Shown: in pieces, positions 12,001-24,900 of the stretch
Layout: every line of letters begins with the position of its first letter
Position numbering within the stretch: the stretch's first letter is position 1
Assembly (NCBI RefSeq): GCF_021347895.1
Contig: NC_067131.1
Coordinates: 32,087,411 to 32,151,410, forward strand
DNA from: Acanthochromis polyacanthus
Taxonomy: Eukaryota; Chordata; Actinopteri; Pomacentridae
Direction of reading: 5' to 3'
Length of the DNA: 64,000 nt
Translations under genes and position numbers: made by a program
The notes under the pieces: generated by a model
The model's database searches: none
Told to the model about the DNA's origin: nothing
Seen by the model: only the letters and a program-made list of their open reading frames with translations

Positions 12001-15000
12001 AGTCAGATGTTCAGATGTTCCATCAGTCAGGTGTTCAGGTGTTCCATCAGTCAGGTGTTCAGATGTTCCATCAGTCAGGTGTTCAGATGTTCCATCAGTC
12101 AGATGTTCCATCAGTCAGATGTTCCATCAGTCAGGTGTTCCATCAGTCAGATGTTCCATCAGTAAGATGTTCAGGTGTTCCATCAGTCAGGTGTTCAGGT
12201 GTTCCATCAGTCAGGTGTTCAGATGTTCCATCAGTCAGGTGTTCAGATGTTCCATCAGTCAGGTGTTCAGATGTTCCATCAGTCAGGTGTTCAGATGTTC
12301 CATCAGTCAGGTGTTCAGGTGTTCCATCAGTCAGGTGTTCAGATGTTCCATCAGTCAGGTGTTCCATCAGTCAGGTGTTCCATCAGTCAGATGTTCCATC
12401 AGTAAGATGTTCAGGTGTTCCATCAGTCAGGTGTTCAGGTGTTCCATCAGTCAGGTGTTCAGATGTTCCATCAGTCAGGTGTTCAGGTGTTCCATCAGTC
12501 AGGTGTTCAGATGTTCCATCAGTCAGGTGTTCAGATGTTCCATCAGTCAGGTGTTCAGATGTTCCATCAGTCAGGTGTTCAGATGTTCCATCAGTCAGGT
12601 GTTCAGATGTTCCATCAGTCAGGTGTTCAGGTGTTCCATCAGTCAGGTGTTCAGATGTTCCATCAGTCAGGTGTTCAGATGTTCCATCAGTCAGATGTTC
12701 CATCAGTCAGGTGTTCAGATGTTCCATCAGTCAGGTGTTCAGATGTTCCATCAGTCAGGTGTTCAGATGTTCCATCAGTCAGATGTTCCATCAGTCAGGT
12801 GTTCAGGTGTTCCATCAGTCAGGTGTTCAGATGTTCCATCAGTAAGATGTTCCGTCAGTCAGGTGTTCCATCAATCAGGTGTTCAGATGTTCCATCAGTC
12901 AGGTGTTCAGATGTTCCATCAGTCAGATGTTCCATCAGTCAGATGTTCCATCAGTCAGGTGTTCCATCAGTCAGATGTTCCATCAGTAAGATGTTCAGGT
13001 GTTCCATCAGTCAGGTGTTCAGGTGTTCCATCAGTCAGGTGTTCAGATGTTCCATCGGTCAGGTGTTCAGGTGTTCCATCAGTCAGGTGTTCAGATGTTC
13101 CATCAGTCAGATGTTCAGATGTTCCATCAGTCAGGTGTTCCATCAGTCAGATGTTCCATCAGTCAGGTGTTCAGGTGTTCCATCAGTCAGGTGTTCAGAT
13201 GTTCCATCAGTCAGATGTTCAGATGTTCCATCAGTCAGGTGTTCAGGTGTTCCATCAGTCAGGTGTTCCATCAGTCAGGTGTTCAGATGTTCCATCAGTC
13301 AGGTGTTCAGGTGTTCCATCAGTCAGGTGTTCCATCAGTCAGGTGTTCAGATGTTCCATCAGTCAGGTGTTCAGATGTTCCATCAGTCAGATGTTTCATC
13401 AGTCAGGTGTTCAGATGTTCCATCAGTCAGGTGTTCAGATGTTCCATCAGTCAGGTGTTCAGATGTTCCATCAGTCAGGTGTTCAGGTGTTCCATCAGTC
13501 AGGTGTTCAGGTGTTCCATCAGTCAGGTGTTCAGATGTTCCATCAGTAAGATGTTCCATCAGTCAGGTGTTCCATCAATCAGGTGTTCAGATGTTCCATC
13601 AATCAGGTGTTCAGATGTTCCATCAGTCAGGTGTTCAGATGTTCCATCAGTCAGGTGTTCAGATGTTCCATCAGTCAGGTGTTCCATCAGTCAGGTGTTC
13701 CATCAGTCAGATGTTCCATCAGTCAGGTGTTCAGATGTTCCATCGGTCAGGTGTTCAGGTGTTCCATCAGTCAGGTGTTCAGATGTTCCATCAGTCAGAT
13801 GTTCAGATGTTCCATCAGTCAGGTGTTCCATCAGTCAGATGTTCCATCAGTAAGATGTTCAGGTGTTCCATCAGTCAGGTGTTCAGATGTTCCATCGGTC
13901 AGGTGTTCAGGTGTTCCATCAGTCAGGTGTTCAGATGTTCCATCAGTCAGATGTTCAGATGTTCCATCAGTCAGGTGTTCCATCAGTCAGATGTTCCATC
14001 AGTAAGATGTTCAGGTGTTCCATCAGTCAGGTGTTCAGGTGTTCCATCAGTCAGGTGTTCAGATGTTCCATCAGTCAGGTGTTCAGGTGTTCCATCAGTC
14101 AGGTGTTCAGATGTTCCATCAGTCAGGTGTTCAGATGTTCCATCAGTCAGATGTTCCATCAGTCAGGTGTTCAGATGTTCCATCAGTCAGATGTTCCATC
14201 AGTCAGGTGTTCAGATGTTCCATCAGTCAGGTGTTCAGATGTTCCATCAGTCAGGTGTTCAGGTGTTCCATCAGTCAGGTGTTCAGGTGTTCCATCAGTC
14301 AGGTGTTCAGATGTTCCATCAGTAAGATGTTCCATCAGTCAGGTGTTCCATCAGTCAGGTGTTCAGATGTTCCATCAGTCAGGTGTTCCATCAGTCAGAT
14401 GTTCCATCAGTAAGATGTTCAGGTGTTCCATCAGTCAGGTGTTCAGGTGTTCCATCAGTCAGGTGTTCAGGTGTTCCATCAGTCAGGTGTTCAGATGTTC
14501 CATCAGTCAGGTGTTCAGGTGTTCCATCAGTCAGGTGTTCAGGTGTTCCATCAGTCAGGTGTTCAGGTGTTCCATCAGTCAGGTGTTCAGATGTTCCATC
14601 AGTCAGGTGTTCAGATGTTCCATCAGTCAGATGTTCAGATGTTCCATCAGTCAGGTGTTCAGATGTTCCATCAGTCAGGTGTTCAGATGTTCCATCAGTC
14701 AGGTGTTCAGATGTTCCATCAGTCAGATGTTCCATCAGTCAGGTGTTCAGATGTTCCATCAGTCAGATGTTCCATCAGTCAGGTGTTCAGATGTTCCATC
14801 AGTCAGGTGTTCAGGTGTTCCATCAGTCAGGTGTTCAGATGTTCCATCAGTAAGATGTTCCATCAGTCAGGTGTTCCATCAATCAGGTGTTCAGGTGTTC
14901 CATCAGTCAGATGTTCCATCAGTCAGGTGTTCAGGTGTTCCATCAGTCAGGTGTTCAGATGTTCCATTACCTTCTAGCTCAACGTCTCTGAACTTCTGTT

Positions 15001-18000
15001 TGTTGTACAGAAGAAGCTGGCAGCAGAACCGGACTACACAGATGTGACGCTGACGGCGGCGGAGCGTGTTCGGGCTCTGGGCAAGATGGGATGCAGCGTG
15101 GAGATTAATGAGGACGTGGCGCCCAGAAGATACTTTCGGTCTGGAGTGGAGATGGAGCGCATGGCAGCAGTTTACCTGGAGGAGGGCAGTCTGGAGAACG
15201 CCTACGTCCTCTACACCAAGTTCATCATGTAAGACCCCACAGCAACACCTCCACACCTGACTGAACATCATGTTCTTTGTGATCTTCACCTGCTGCTGTG
15301 TTCAGTCTGTTTGTAGAGAAGCTACCTGGCCACAGAGACTACCAGCAGAGTTCTTCAGTCCCAGAGAAGCAACTCATCATGAAGGTAACCTCAAGCTCCA
15401 TCAGCTCTCTTTTCCAGGCTTGTAGAGTTTGTCCTCCTGGTTCTGTCCTCCTGGTTCTGTCCTGGTTCTGTCCTGGTGTTCTCTGATTCTTTCTTGTCTC
15501 TGCAGAAGCTTCAGGAAGTTGCATTTCCTCGGAGAGACGAACTGAAGAAGCGTCTGGAGGAGAAATACAGCAGAGAGCACAGCGAGTACCTGAGAGCACA
15601 GGTGAGTATGGACCAATCACAGCGCAGCATGCAGTACTGTCAGCTTCATGCAGTAAAAGTACACAGTACTGCCGGCTTCATGCAGTAAAAGTACACAGTA
15701 CTGCCGGCTTCATGCAGTAAAAGTACACAGTACTGTCAGCTTCATGCAGTAAAAGTACACAGTACTGTCGGCTTCATGCAGTAAAAGTACACAGTACTGT
15801 CAGCTTCATGCAGTAAAAGTACACAGTACTGTCAGCTTCATGCAGTAAAAGTACACAGTACTGTCGGCTTCATGCAGTAAAAGTACACAGTACTGTCAGC
15901 TTCATGCAGTAAAAGTACACAGTACTGTCAGCTTCATGCAGTAAAAGTACACAGTACTGTCAGCTTCATGCAGTAAAAGTACACAGTACTGTCAGCTTCA
16001 TGCAGTAAAAGTACACAGTACTGCCGGCTTCATGCAGTAAAAGTACACAGTACTGCCGGCTTCATGCAGTAAAAGTACACAGGTGTGAATCAGATTAGGT
16101 TCATTTCAGGCAGGTGCTAGTCTGTTAAATCAGAACTGCAGCAGATATGTTACTGATTATTGGTTATGGATTATTGGTTGTTGATTAGTGGGGTTCAGAG
16201 CAGTGTGGGTATTATCCATTTGAACGGCCTGTACGTGGTGAGTACATGTGACATGTGATTTTAATTCACTGATGAAGGCTGGCATATTAGCTATGTAAGC
16301 TAATTTAAGCTAGTTCTAATGTTTGCTAAGCTTTAGGGATTAGTTATAAATATTACATTAGCTTAGCAGCACTAGCATGTTCATCAACATCCATGACCTC
16401 TGACCTTTATTTCTCCTGGTGACCCTATGTTGGCCCTGAACCACAGGTTGGACACCACTGAAACAAACACGGTGACTGAGTGCACACTAAAACTGTATTA
16501 GACTGGAAATACTATGTACATTTACTGCAAGAAGCTGACAATACTGTGTAAGTTTACTATATGAAGCTGACAGTATATGTTTACTTTTACTTCACAAACT
16601 AAAAATACTTATGTACTTTTACTACTCTGATCGTTTTTGTACATTTACTTCGTATACTTGTGTATTTTTTACTGCATGAAGCGGATATTACTGTGCATGT
16701 GTTCTATATGATGCTCATACTACTGTGTACTCTTACTGCATCCAGTTTGTAGTACTGTGTATTTATACTGCATAAATCTGATAGTACTGTGTACTTGTAC
16801 TACATCAATCTGATAGCACTGTGTACTTCTACTACATCAATCTGATAGTACTGTGTACTTCTACTACATCAGTCTGATAGTACTGTGTACTTCTACTACA
16901 TCAATCTGATAATACTGTGTACTTCTACTACATCAGTCTGATAGTACTGTGTACTTGTACTACATCAATCTGATAGCACTGTGTACTTGTACTACATCAG
17001 TCTGATAGCACTGTGTACTTCTACTACATCAATCTGATAGTACTGTGTACTTCTACTACATCAATCTGATAGCACTGTGTACTTCTACTACATCAGTCTG
17101 ATAGTACTGTGTACTTCTACTACATCAATCTGATAGCACTGTGTACTTCTACTACATCAGTCTGATAGTACTGTGTACTTCTACTACATCAATCTGATAG
17201 CACTGTGTACTTCTACTACATCAATCAGATAGTACTGTGTACTTCTACTACATCAATCTGATAATACTGTGTACTTCTACTACATCAGTCTGATAATACT
17301 GTGTACTTCTACTACATCAATCTGATAGCACTGTGTACTTCTACTACATCAGTCTGATAGTACTGTGTACTTCTACTACATCAGTCTGATAATACTGTGT
17401 ACTTCTACTACATCAATCTGATAGTACTGTGTACTTCTACTACATCAATCTGATAGCACTGTGTACTTCTACTACATCAATCTGATAGCACTGTGTACTT
17501 GTACTACATCAGTCTGATAGCACTGTGTACTTCTACTACATCAATCTGATAATACTGTGTACTTCTACTACATCAATCTGATAGCACTGTGTACTTCTAC
17601 TACATCAGTCTGATAATACTGTGTAATTCTACTACATCAATCTGATAGCACTGTGTACTTCTACTACATCAGTCTGATAGCACTGTGTACTTCTACTACA
17701 TCAATCTGATAATACTGTGTAATTCTACTACATCAATCTGATAATACTGTGTACTTCTACTACATCAGTCTGATAGTACTGTGTACTTCTACTACATCAA
17801 TCTGATAGTACTGTGTACTTCTACTACATCAATCTGATAGCACTGTGTACTTCTACTACATCAGTCAGATAGTACTGTGTACTTGTACTACATCAGTCTG
17901 ATAATACTGTGTACTTCTACTACATCAGTCTGATAATACTGTGTACTTCTACTACATCAGTCTGATAATACTGTGTACTTCTACTACATCAATCTGATAG

Positions 18001-19257
18001 CACTGTGTACTTCTACTACATCAGTCTGATAATACTGTGTACTTCTACTACATCAGTCTGATAATACTGTGTACTTCTACTACATCAGTCTGATAATACT
18101 GTGTACTTCTACTACATCAGTCTGATAGCACTGTGTACTTCTACTACATCAATCTGATAGCACTGTGTACTTCTACTACATCAATCTGATAGCACTGTGT
18201 ACTTCTACTACATCAGTCTGATAGCACTGTGTACTTCTACTACATCAATCTGATAATACTGTGTACTTCTACTACATCAGTCTGATAGCACTGTGTACTT
18301 CTACTACATCAATCTGATAATACTGTGTACTTCTATTACATCAATCTGATAATACTGTGTACTTCTACTACATCAGTCTGATAGTACTGTGTACTTCTAC
18401 TACATCAGTCTGATAGTACTGTGTACTTCTACTACATCAGTCTGATAGCACTGTGTACTTCTACTACATCAATCTGATAATACTGTGTACTTCTACTACA
18501 TCAATCTGATAGCACTGTGTACTTCTACTACATCAGTCTGATAGTACTGTGTACTTGTACTACATCAGTCTGATAGTACTGTGTACTTCTACTACATCAA
18601 TCTGATAATACTGTGTACTTCTACTACATCAATCTGATAGTACTGTGTACTTCTACTACATCAATCTGATAATACTGTGTACTTCTACTACATCAGTCTG
18701 ATAGTACTGTGTACTTCTACTACATCAGTCTGATAGTACTGTGTACTTCTACTACATCAATCTGATAGTACTGTGTACTTCTACTACATCAATCTGATAA
18801 TACTGTGTACTTCTACTACATCAGTCTGATAGTACTGTGTACTTCTACTACATCAATCTGATAGCACTGTGTACTTGTACTACATCAATCTGATAGTACT
18901 GTGTACTTCTACTACATCAATCTGATAGCACTGTGTACTTTTACCACATAAATCTGAAAGTACTCTGGACGTGTACTGCATTAGGTTGACAGTACTCATG
19001 TACTAGTACTGCTGTGTCCTCAGAGCCAGGCCGTGGTGGTGGGCGGGTGTGGCCAGCAGCTGCAGCGGCTCTCCCTATTGGATGAGGACAGGAGGCGGGT
19101 CTTAGAGGAGGAGCGTCAGCGAGTGGCGGCACTGCGACGGATGCAGATTGAATCAGAACAGTTCCGCTACTTCGAGGACCAGCTGAGGCGGCAGGAGCTG
19201 GCCAATCAGAGAACAGAGGAGGCGGAGCAAAAGGTAGCTGTACTGGTAGCACTGTGG

Positions 19258-19325
<68 letters not shown>

Positions 19326-21832
19326 GTACTGCAACTACTACTGCTAGAGTCCTGTCAGAGTCCTACTGACTGCTGACAGCACACTGTACTACTGTCTGGT
19401 ATCAGTACTGTGTAGTTCCAGCTGTACTGCTTCTCCTGCAGGTGGAGACCAAAGTGCCTGAAGTGACTGACGGCTCCTGTCTGTCTCAGCAGCCAATTAG
19501 AGACGGCGTACGATCGCAGGGGGCAGATCCTAACAGAAACAGGCCACCTGCTCCTGTCAGCCAACCAGCTGCTACGCTGGCAGGAGTACACAGTGAGTAC
19601 ACGCATGTACACGAAGTACACGGTTGCTAGTTTCTTGTTTTTCACTGAAACTAATTGAAACCATGCGTGGAGCTTCTCCTTTGCCCTGCTCACTGACTGT
19701 CAGGTGTGTCAGGCGTTCAGTTTACCTGAGGGTCTTTATTAGAGTTGTCTGAGCTGCTGATGAGCTCTGAGTAATCCAGGACAGCTTCTAGTTACGCTTA
19801 GATTAATGAAGACCAACCAGATGGTCCACTTTGTTGTTGTTGTTGTTGTTTGTCCACCTGAATGTGTTTATTTTGTGTGTGCAGGTCAGAGGGTGGAGGG
19901 TCTGAGGCGGGTGGTGATTCCCAGAGATCTGACGTATCGCTTCCTCCTGCTGGCCGAATCCAACACAGCGAGAGGCATCGAAACCTGTGGAGTCCTCTGT
20001 GGACGCCTGGTAGTACTAACTACTGTTATGAATACTAACCTGTGGGTACCTGGTAGTACTAACTACTGCTATGAATACTAACCTGTGGGTACCTGGTAGT
20101 ACTAACTACTGTTATGAATACTAACCTGTGGGTACCTGGTAGTACTAACTACTGTTATGAATACTAACCTGTGGGTACCTGGTAGTACTAACTACTGCTA
20201 TGAATACTAACCTGTGGGTACCTGGTAGTACTAACTACTGTTATGAATACTAACCTGTGGGTACCTGGTAGTACTAACTACTGTTATGAATACTAACCTG
20301 TGGGTACCTGGTAGTACTAACTACTGCTATGAATACTAACCTGTGGGTACCTGGTAGTACTAACTACTGTTATGAATACTAACCTGTGGGTACCTGGTAG
20401 TACTAACTACTGCTATGAATACTAACCTGTGGGTACCTGGTAGTACTAACTACTGCTATGAATACTAACCTGTGGGTACCTGGTAGTACTAACTACTGCT
20501 ATGAATACTAACCTGTGGGTACCTGGTAGTACTAACTACTGCTATGAATACTAACCTGTGGGTACCTGGTAGTACTAACTACTGTTATGAATACTAACCT
20601 GTGGGTACCTGGTAGTACTAACTACTGTTATGAATACTAACCTGTGGGTACCTGGTAGTACTAACTACTGCTATGAATACTAACCTGTGGGTACCTGGTA
20701 GTACTAACTACTGCTATGAATACTAACCTGTGGGTACCTGGTAGTACTAACTACTGTTATGAATACTAACCTGTGGGTACCTGGTAGTACTAACTACTGC
20801 TATGAATACTAACCTGTGGGTACCTGGTAGTACTAACTACTGCTATGAATACTAACCTGTGGGTACCTGGTAGTACTAACTACTGCTATGAATACTAACC
20901 TGTGGGTACCTGGTAGTACTAACTACTGCTATGAATACTAACCTGTGGGTACCTGGTAGTACTAACTACTGTTATGAATACTAACCTGTGGGTACCTGGT
21001 AGTACTAACTAGTGTTGTCTCTCTCCCTCAGACACACAATGAGTTCGTGTTGACTCACATCGTGATCCCCAAACAGTCGGCTGGTCCGGATTTCTGCGAC
21101 ATGGAGAACGTGGAGGACCTGTTCAGTTTCCAGGACCAGCAGAACCTGCTGACGCTGGGCTGGATCCATGTAGGGCTACATGCTAAACACACGCCAAACA
21201 CGCAGCGAATAGAAGCTAAACACAAGCTAAAGAGAGCTACACATGTGCTAAACACATGCTTTGGACAGGCTAAATACACGCAAAACATAGACTAAAAAAA
21301 AGCTATTCATAAACACATGCTAAAGACAAGATATAGATAAGCCAATGCTAATACAAGATAAGCACAGAGAGGTTCGTCAGCTCGACACAAGAGGAATTTC
21401 GGCCATGTTTGATCAATACAGTGACTAAAGTGATCAGTAATGTCATCAGTGATCCTCTGAAGTCCTCAGCTTCAATTACAAGCATCAAATAATCTGTTCA
21501 ATCCATAAACACCAAACACACTGAGTAAAATGACCTCCTCTGTGCTTTTCCTTCATTTGCATGATCATATATCACCATGGCAACGGTGGTCATGGCAGCA
21601 TCACTGATAGCAACACATAACGGAGGTCTCACTCTGCTCCAGATCAGATTCACATCACGCTCTGCAGCTGTTACAGGGGTTCAGTGTGTGACCTCTGACC
21701 TCTGTGTTCAGACTCATCCCACTCAGACGGCCTTCCTCTCCAGCGTCGACCTCCACACTCACTGTTCCTACCAGCTGATGCTGCCCGAGGCTGTCGCCAT
21801 CGTCTGCGCTCCCAAACACAACGAGTAAGTCC

Positions 21833-21930
<98 letters not shown>

Positions 21931-24900
21931 TGTGTCTTGCTTTCATTGTGGGGACATACCATTGACTCCCATTCATATCTAATCCCTAACCCTAACCCTA
22001 ACCTTAACCCAGACCAAAACGATGGCAAACCCTAAAGAAACGTTTTTGCACTTTTACTTTTTTCAGTAACAACAACATGGCCAAGAAAACACTGTTTAAA
22101 CTTGTGGGGACCCAAATGAGGTCCCCACAAGTGACATAGTTTTCGGTTTTCCTACAGTTGTGGGGACATTTGATCCCCACAATATAGCAAAAACATTGGC
22201 AAACACACACACACACACACTCTCTGTGGTCTTCATTTCCCATGATTCCTGCTAACTATGGCTCCGCCCCCTGTCTCAGTACCGGTGTGTTCAGGCTGAC
22301 CAGTCCGGGGATATCCGAGGTTTCTGGATGCAGACTCAAAGGTTTCCATCCTCACTCCAAGGAACCTCCTCTGTTCACTGTGAGAACCGTTCTCTGTCAT
22401 GTTCTATCACGTTCTCTGTCATGTTCTCTGTCATGTTCTCTGTCATGTTCTCTGTCACTTTCTCTGTCACTTTCTCTGTCACTTTCTCTGTCTCGTTCTC
22501 TGTCATGTTCTGTCACGTTCTGTCATGTTCTTTCACGTTCTCTGTCATGTTCTCTGTCACTTTCTGCCACGTTCTCTGTCACTTTCTGTCACTTTCTCTG
22601 TCACTTTCTCTGTCTCGTTCTCTGTCACGTTCTCTGTCATGTTCTGCCACGTTCTCTGTCATGTTCTGTCATGTTCTCTGTCACTTTCTGTCACGTTCTC
22701 TGTCACTTTCTCTGTCTCGTTCTCTGTCATGTTCTCTGTCACGTTCTCTGTCATGTTCTGCCACGTTCTCTGTCATGTTCTGTCATGTTCTCTGTCACTT
22801 TCTGTCACGTTCTCTGTCATGTTCTTTCACGTTTTCTGTCATTTTCTCTGTCACGTTCTGTCACGTTCTCTGTCACGTTCTCTGTCACGTTCTCTGTCAC
22901 GTTCTCTTTCACGTTCTCTGTCACGTTCTCTGTCACGTTCTCTGTCATGTTCTTTCACGTTCTCTGTCACGTTCTGTCACGTTCTCTGTCACGTTCTCTG
23001 TCATGTTCTGTCACGTTCTCTGTCATGTTCTGTCACGTTCTCTGTCACGTTCTGTCACGTTCTCTGTCATGTTCTGTCACGTTCTCTGTCACGTTCTTTC
23101 ATGTTCTCTGTCACGTTCTCTGTCATGTTCTTTCACGTTCTCTGTCATGTTCTTTCACGTTCTCTGTCACGTTCTCTGTCATGTTCTGTCACGTTCTCTG
23201 TCACGTTCTCTGTCATGTTCTGTCACGTTCTCTGTCACGTTCTTTCATGTTCTCTGTCACGTTCTCTGTCACGTTCTCTGTCATGTTCTCTGTCATGTTC
23301 TCTGTCATGTTCTGTCACGTTCACTGTCATGTTCTCTGTCACGTTCTTTCATGTTCTCTGTCACGTTCTCTGTCACGTTCTCTGTCTTGTTCTCTGTCAT
23401 GTTCTGTCACGTTCTCTGTCATGTTCTCTGTCACTTTCTGCCACGTTCTCTGTCACGTTCTCTGTCACTTTGTCACTTTCTCTGTCACGTTCTCTGTCAT
23501 GTTCTGTCATGTTCTCTGTCACTTCCTGTCACGTTCTCTGTCATGTTCTTTCACGTTTTCTGTCACTTTCTCTGTCACGTTCTCTGTCATGTTCTGTCAC
23601 GTTCTCTGTCACGTTCTCTGTCATGTTCTCTTTCACGTTCTCTGTCACGTTCTCTGTCACGTTCTCTGTCATTTTCTCTGTCACGTTCTGTCACGTTCTC
23701 TGTCACGTTCTGTCACGTTCTCTGTCACGTTCTCTGTCATGTTCTGTCACGTTCTCTGTCACGTTCTGTCACGTTCTCTGTCATGTTCTGTCACGTTCTC
23801 TGTCACGTTCTTTCATGTTCTCTGTCACGTTCTCTGTCATGTTCTTTCACGTTCTCTGTCATGTTCTATCACGTTCTCTGTCACGTTCTCTGTCATGTTC
23901 TGTCACGTTCTCTGTCACGTTCTTTCATGTTCTCTGTCACGTTCTCTGTCACGTTCTCTGTCACGTTCTCTGTCATGTTCTCTGTCATGTTCTTTCACGT
24001 TCTCTGTCAGGTTCTGTCACGTTCTCTGTCATGTTCTCTGTCACGTTCTTTCATGTTCTCTGTCACATTCTCTGTCACGTTCTCTGTCACGTTCTCTGTC
24101 AGGTTCTGTCACGTTCTCTGTCATGGTCTCTGTCATGTTCTCTGTCATGTTCTGTCACGTTCTCTGTCACGTTCTCTGTCATGTTCTGTCACGTTCTCTG
24201 CCATGTTCTGTCATGTTCTCTGTCATGTTCTCTGTCACATTCTCTGTCACGTTCTCTGTCAGGTTCTGTCAGGTTCTGTCACGTTCTCTGTCACGTTCTC
24301 TGTCACGTTCTCTGTCACGTTCTCTGTCACGTTCTCTGTCACGTTCTCTGTCACGGTCTCTGTCATGTTCTCTGTCATGTTCTGTCACGTTCTCTGTCAT
24401 GTTCTGTCACGTTCTCTGCCATGTTCTGTCATGTTCTCTGTCATGTTCTCTGTCACATTCTCTGTCATGTTCTCTGTCATGTTCTCTGTCACGTTCTCTG
24501 TCAGGTTCTGTCACGTTCTCTGTCATGTTCTCTGTCACGTTCTCTGTCATGTTGTCTGTCACATTCTCTGTCACGTTCTCTGTCACGTTCTCTGTCAGGT
24601 TCTGTCAGGTTCTGTCACGTTCTCTGTCACGTTCTCTGTCAGGTTCTGTCACGTTCTCTGTCACGTTCTCTGTCACGTTCTCTGTCACGTTCTCTGTCAC
24701 GTTCTCTGTCATTTTCTGTCATGTTCTCTGTCATGTTCTGTCATGTTCTGTCACGTTCTCTGTCATGTTCTTTCACGTTCTCTTTCATGTTCTTTCACGT
24801 TCTCTTTCACGTTCTCTCACGTTCTCTATCACGTTCTCTGTCATTTTCTGTCACGTTCTCTGTCATGTTCTCTGTCATGTTCTGTCACGTTCTCTGTCAC

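Noticed and set aside
10799..15047. Long open frames with [13 protein letters not shown] / MFHQSGVQ repeats
   Set aside because: Products of the 16/24-bp minisatellite in stambpl1 intron 2. They overlap in all forward frames and on the reverse strand.
15633..21012. CRISPR-like arrays
   Set aside because: The tandem repeats have no unique spacers and the context is eukaryotic introns.
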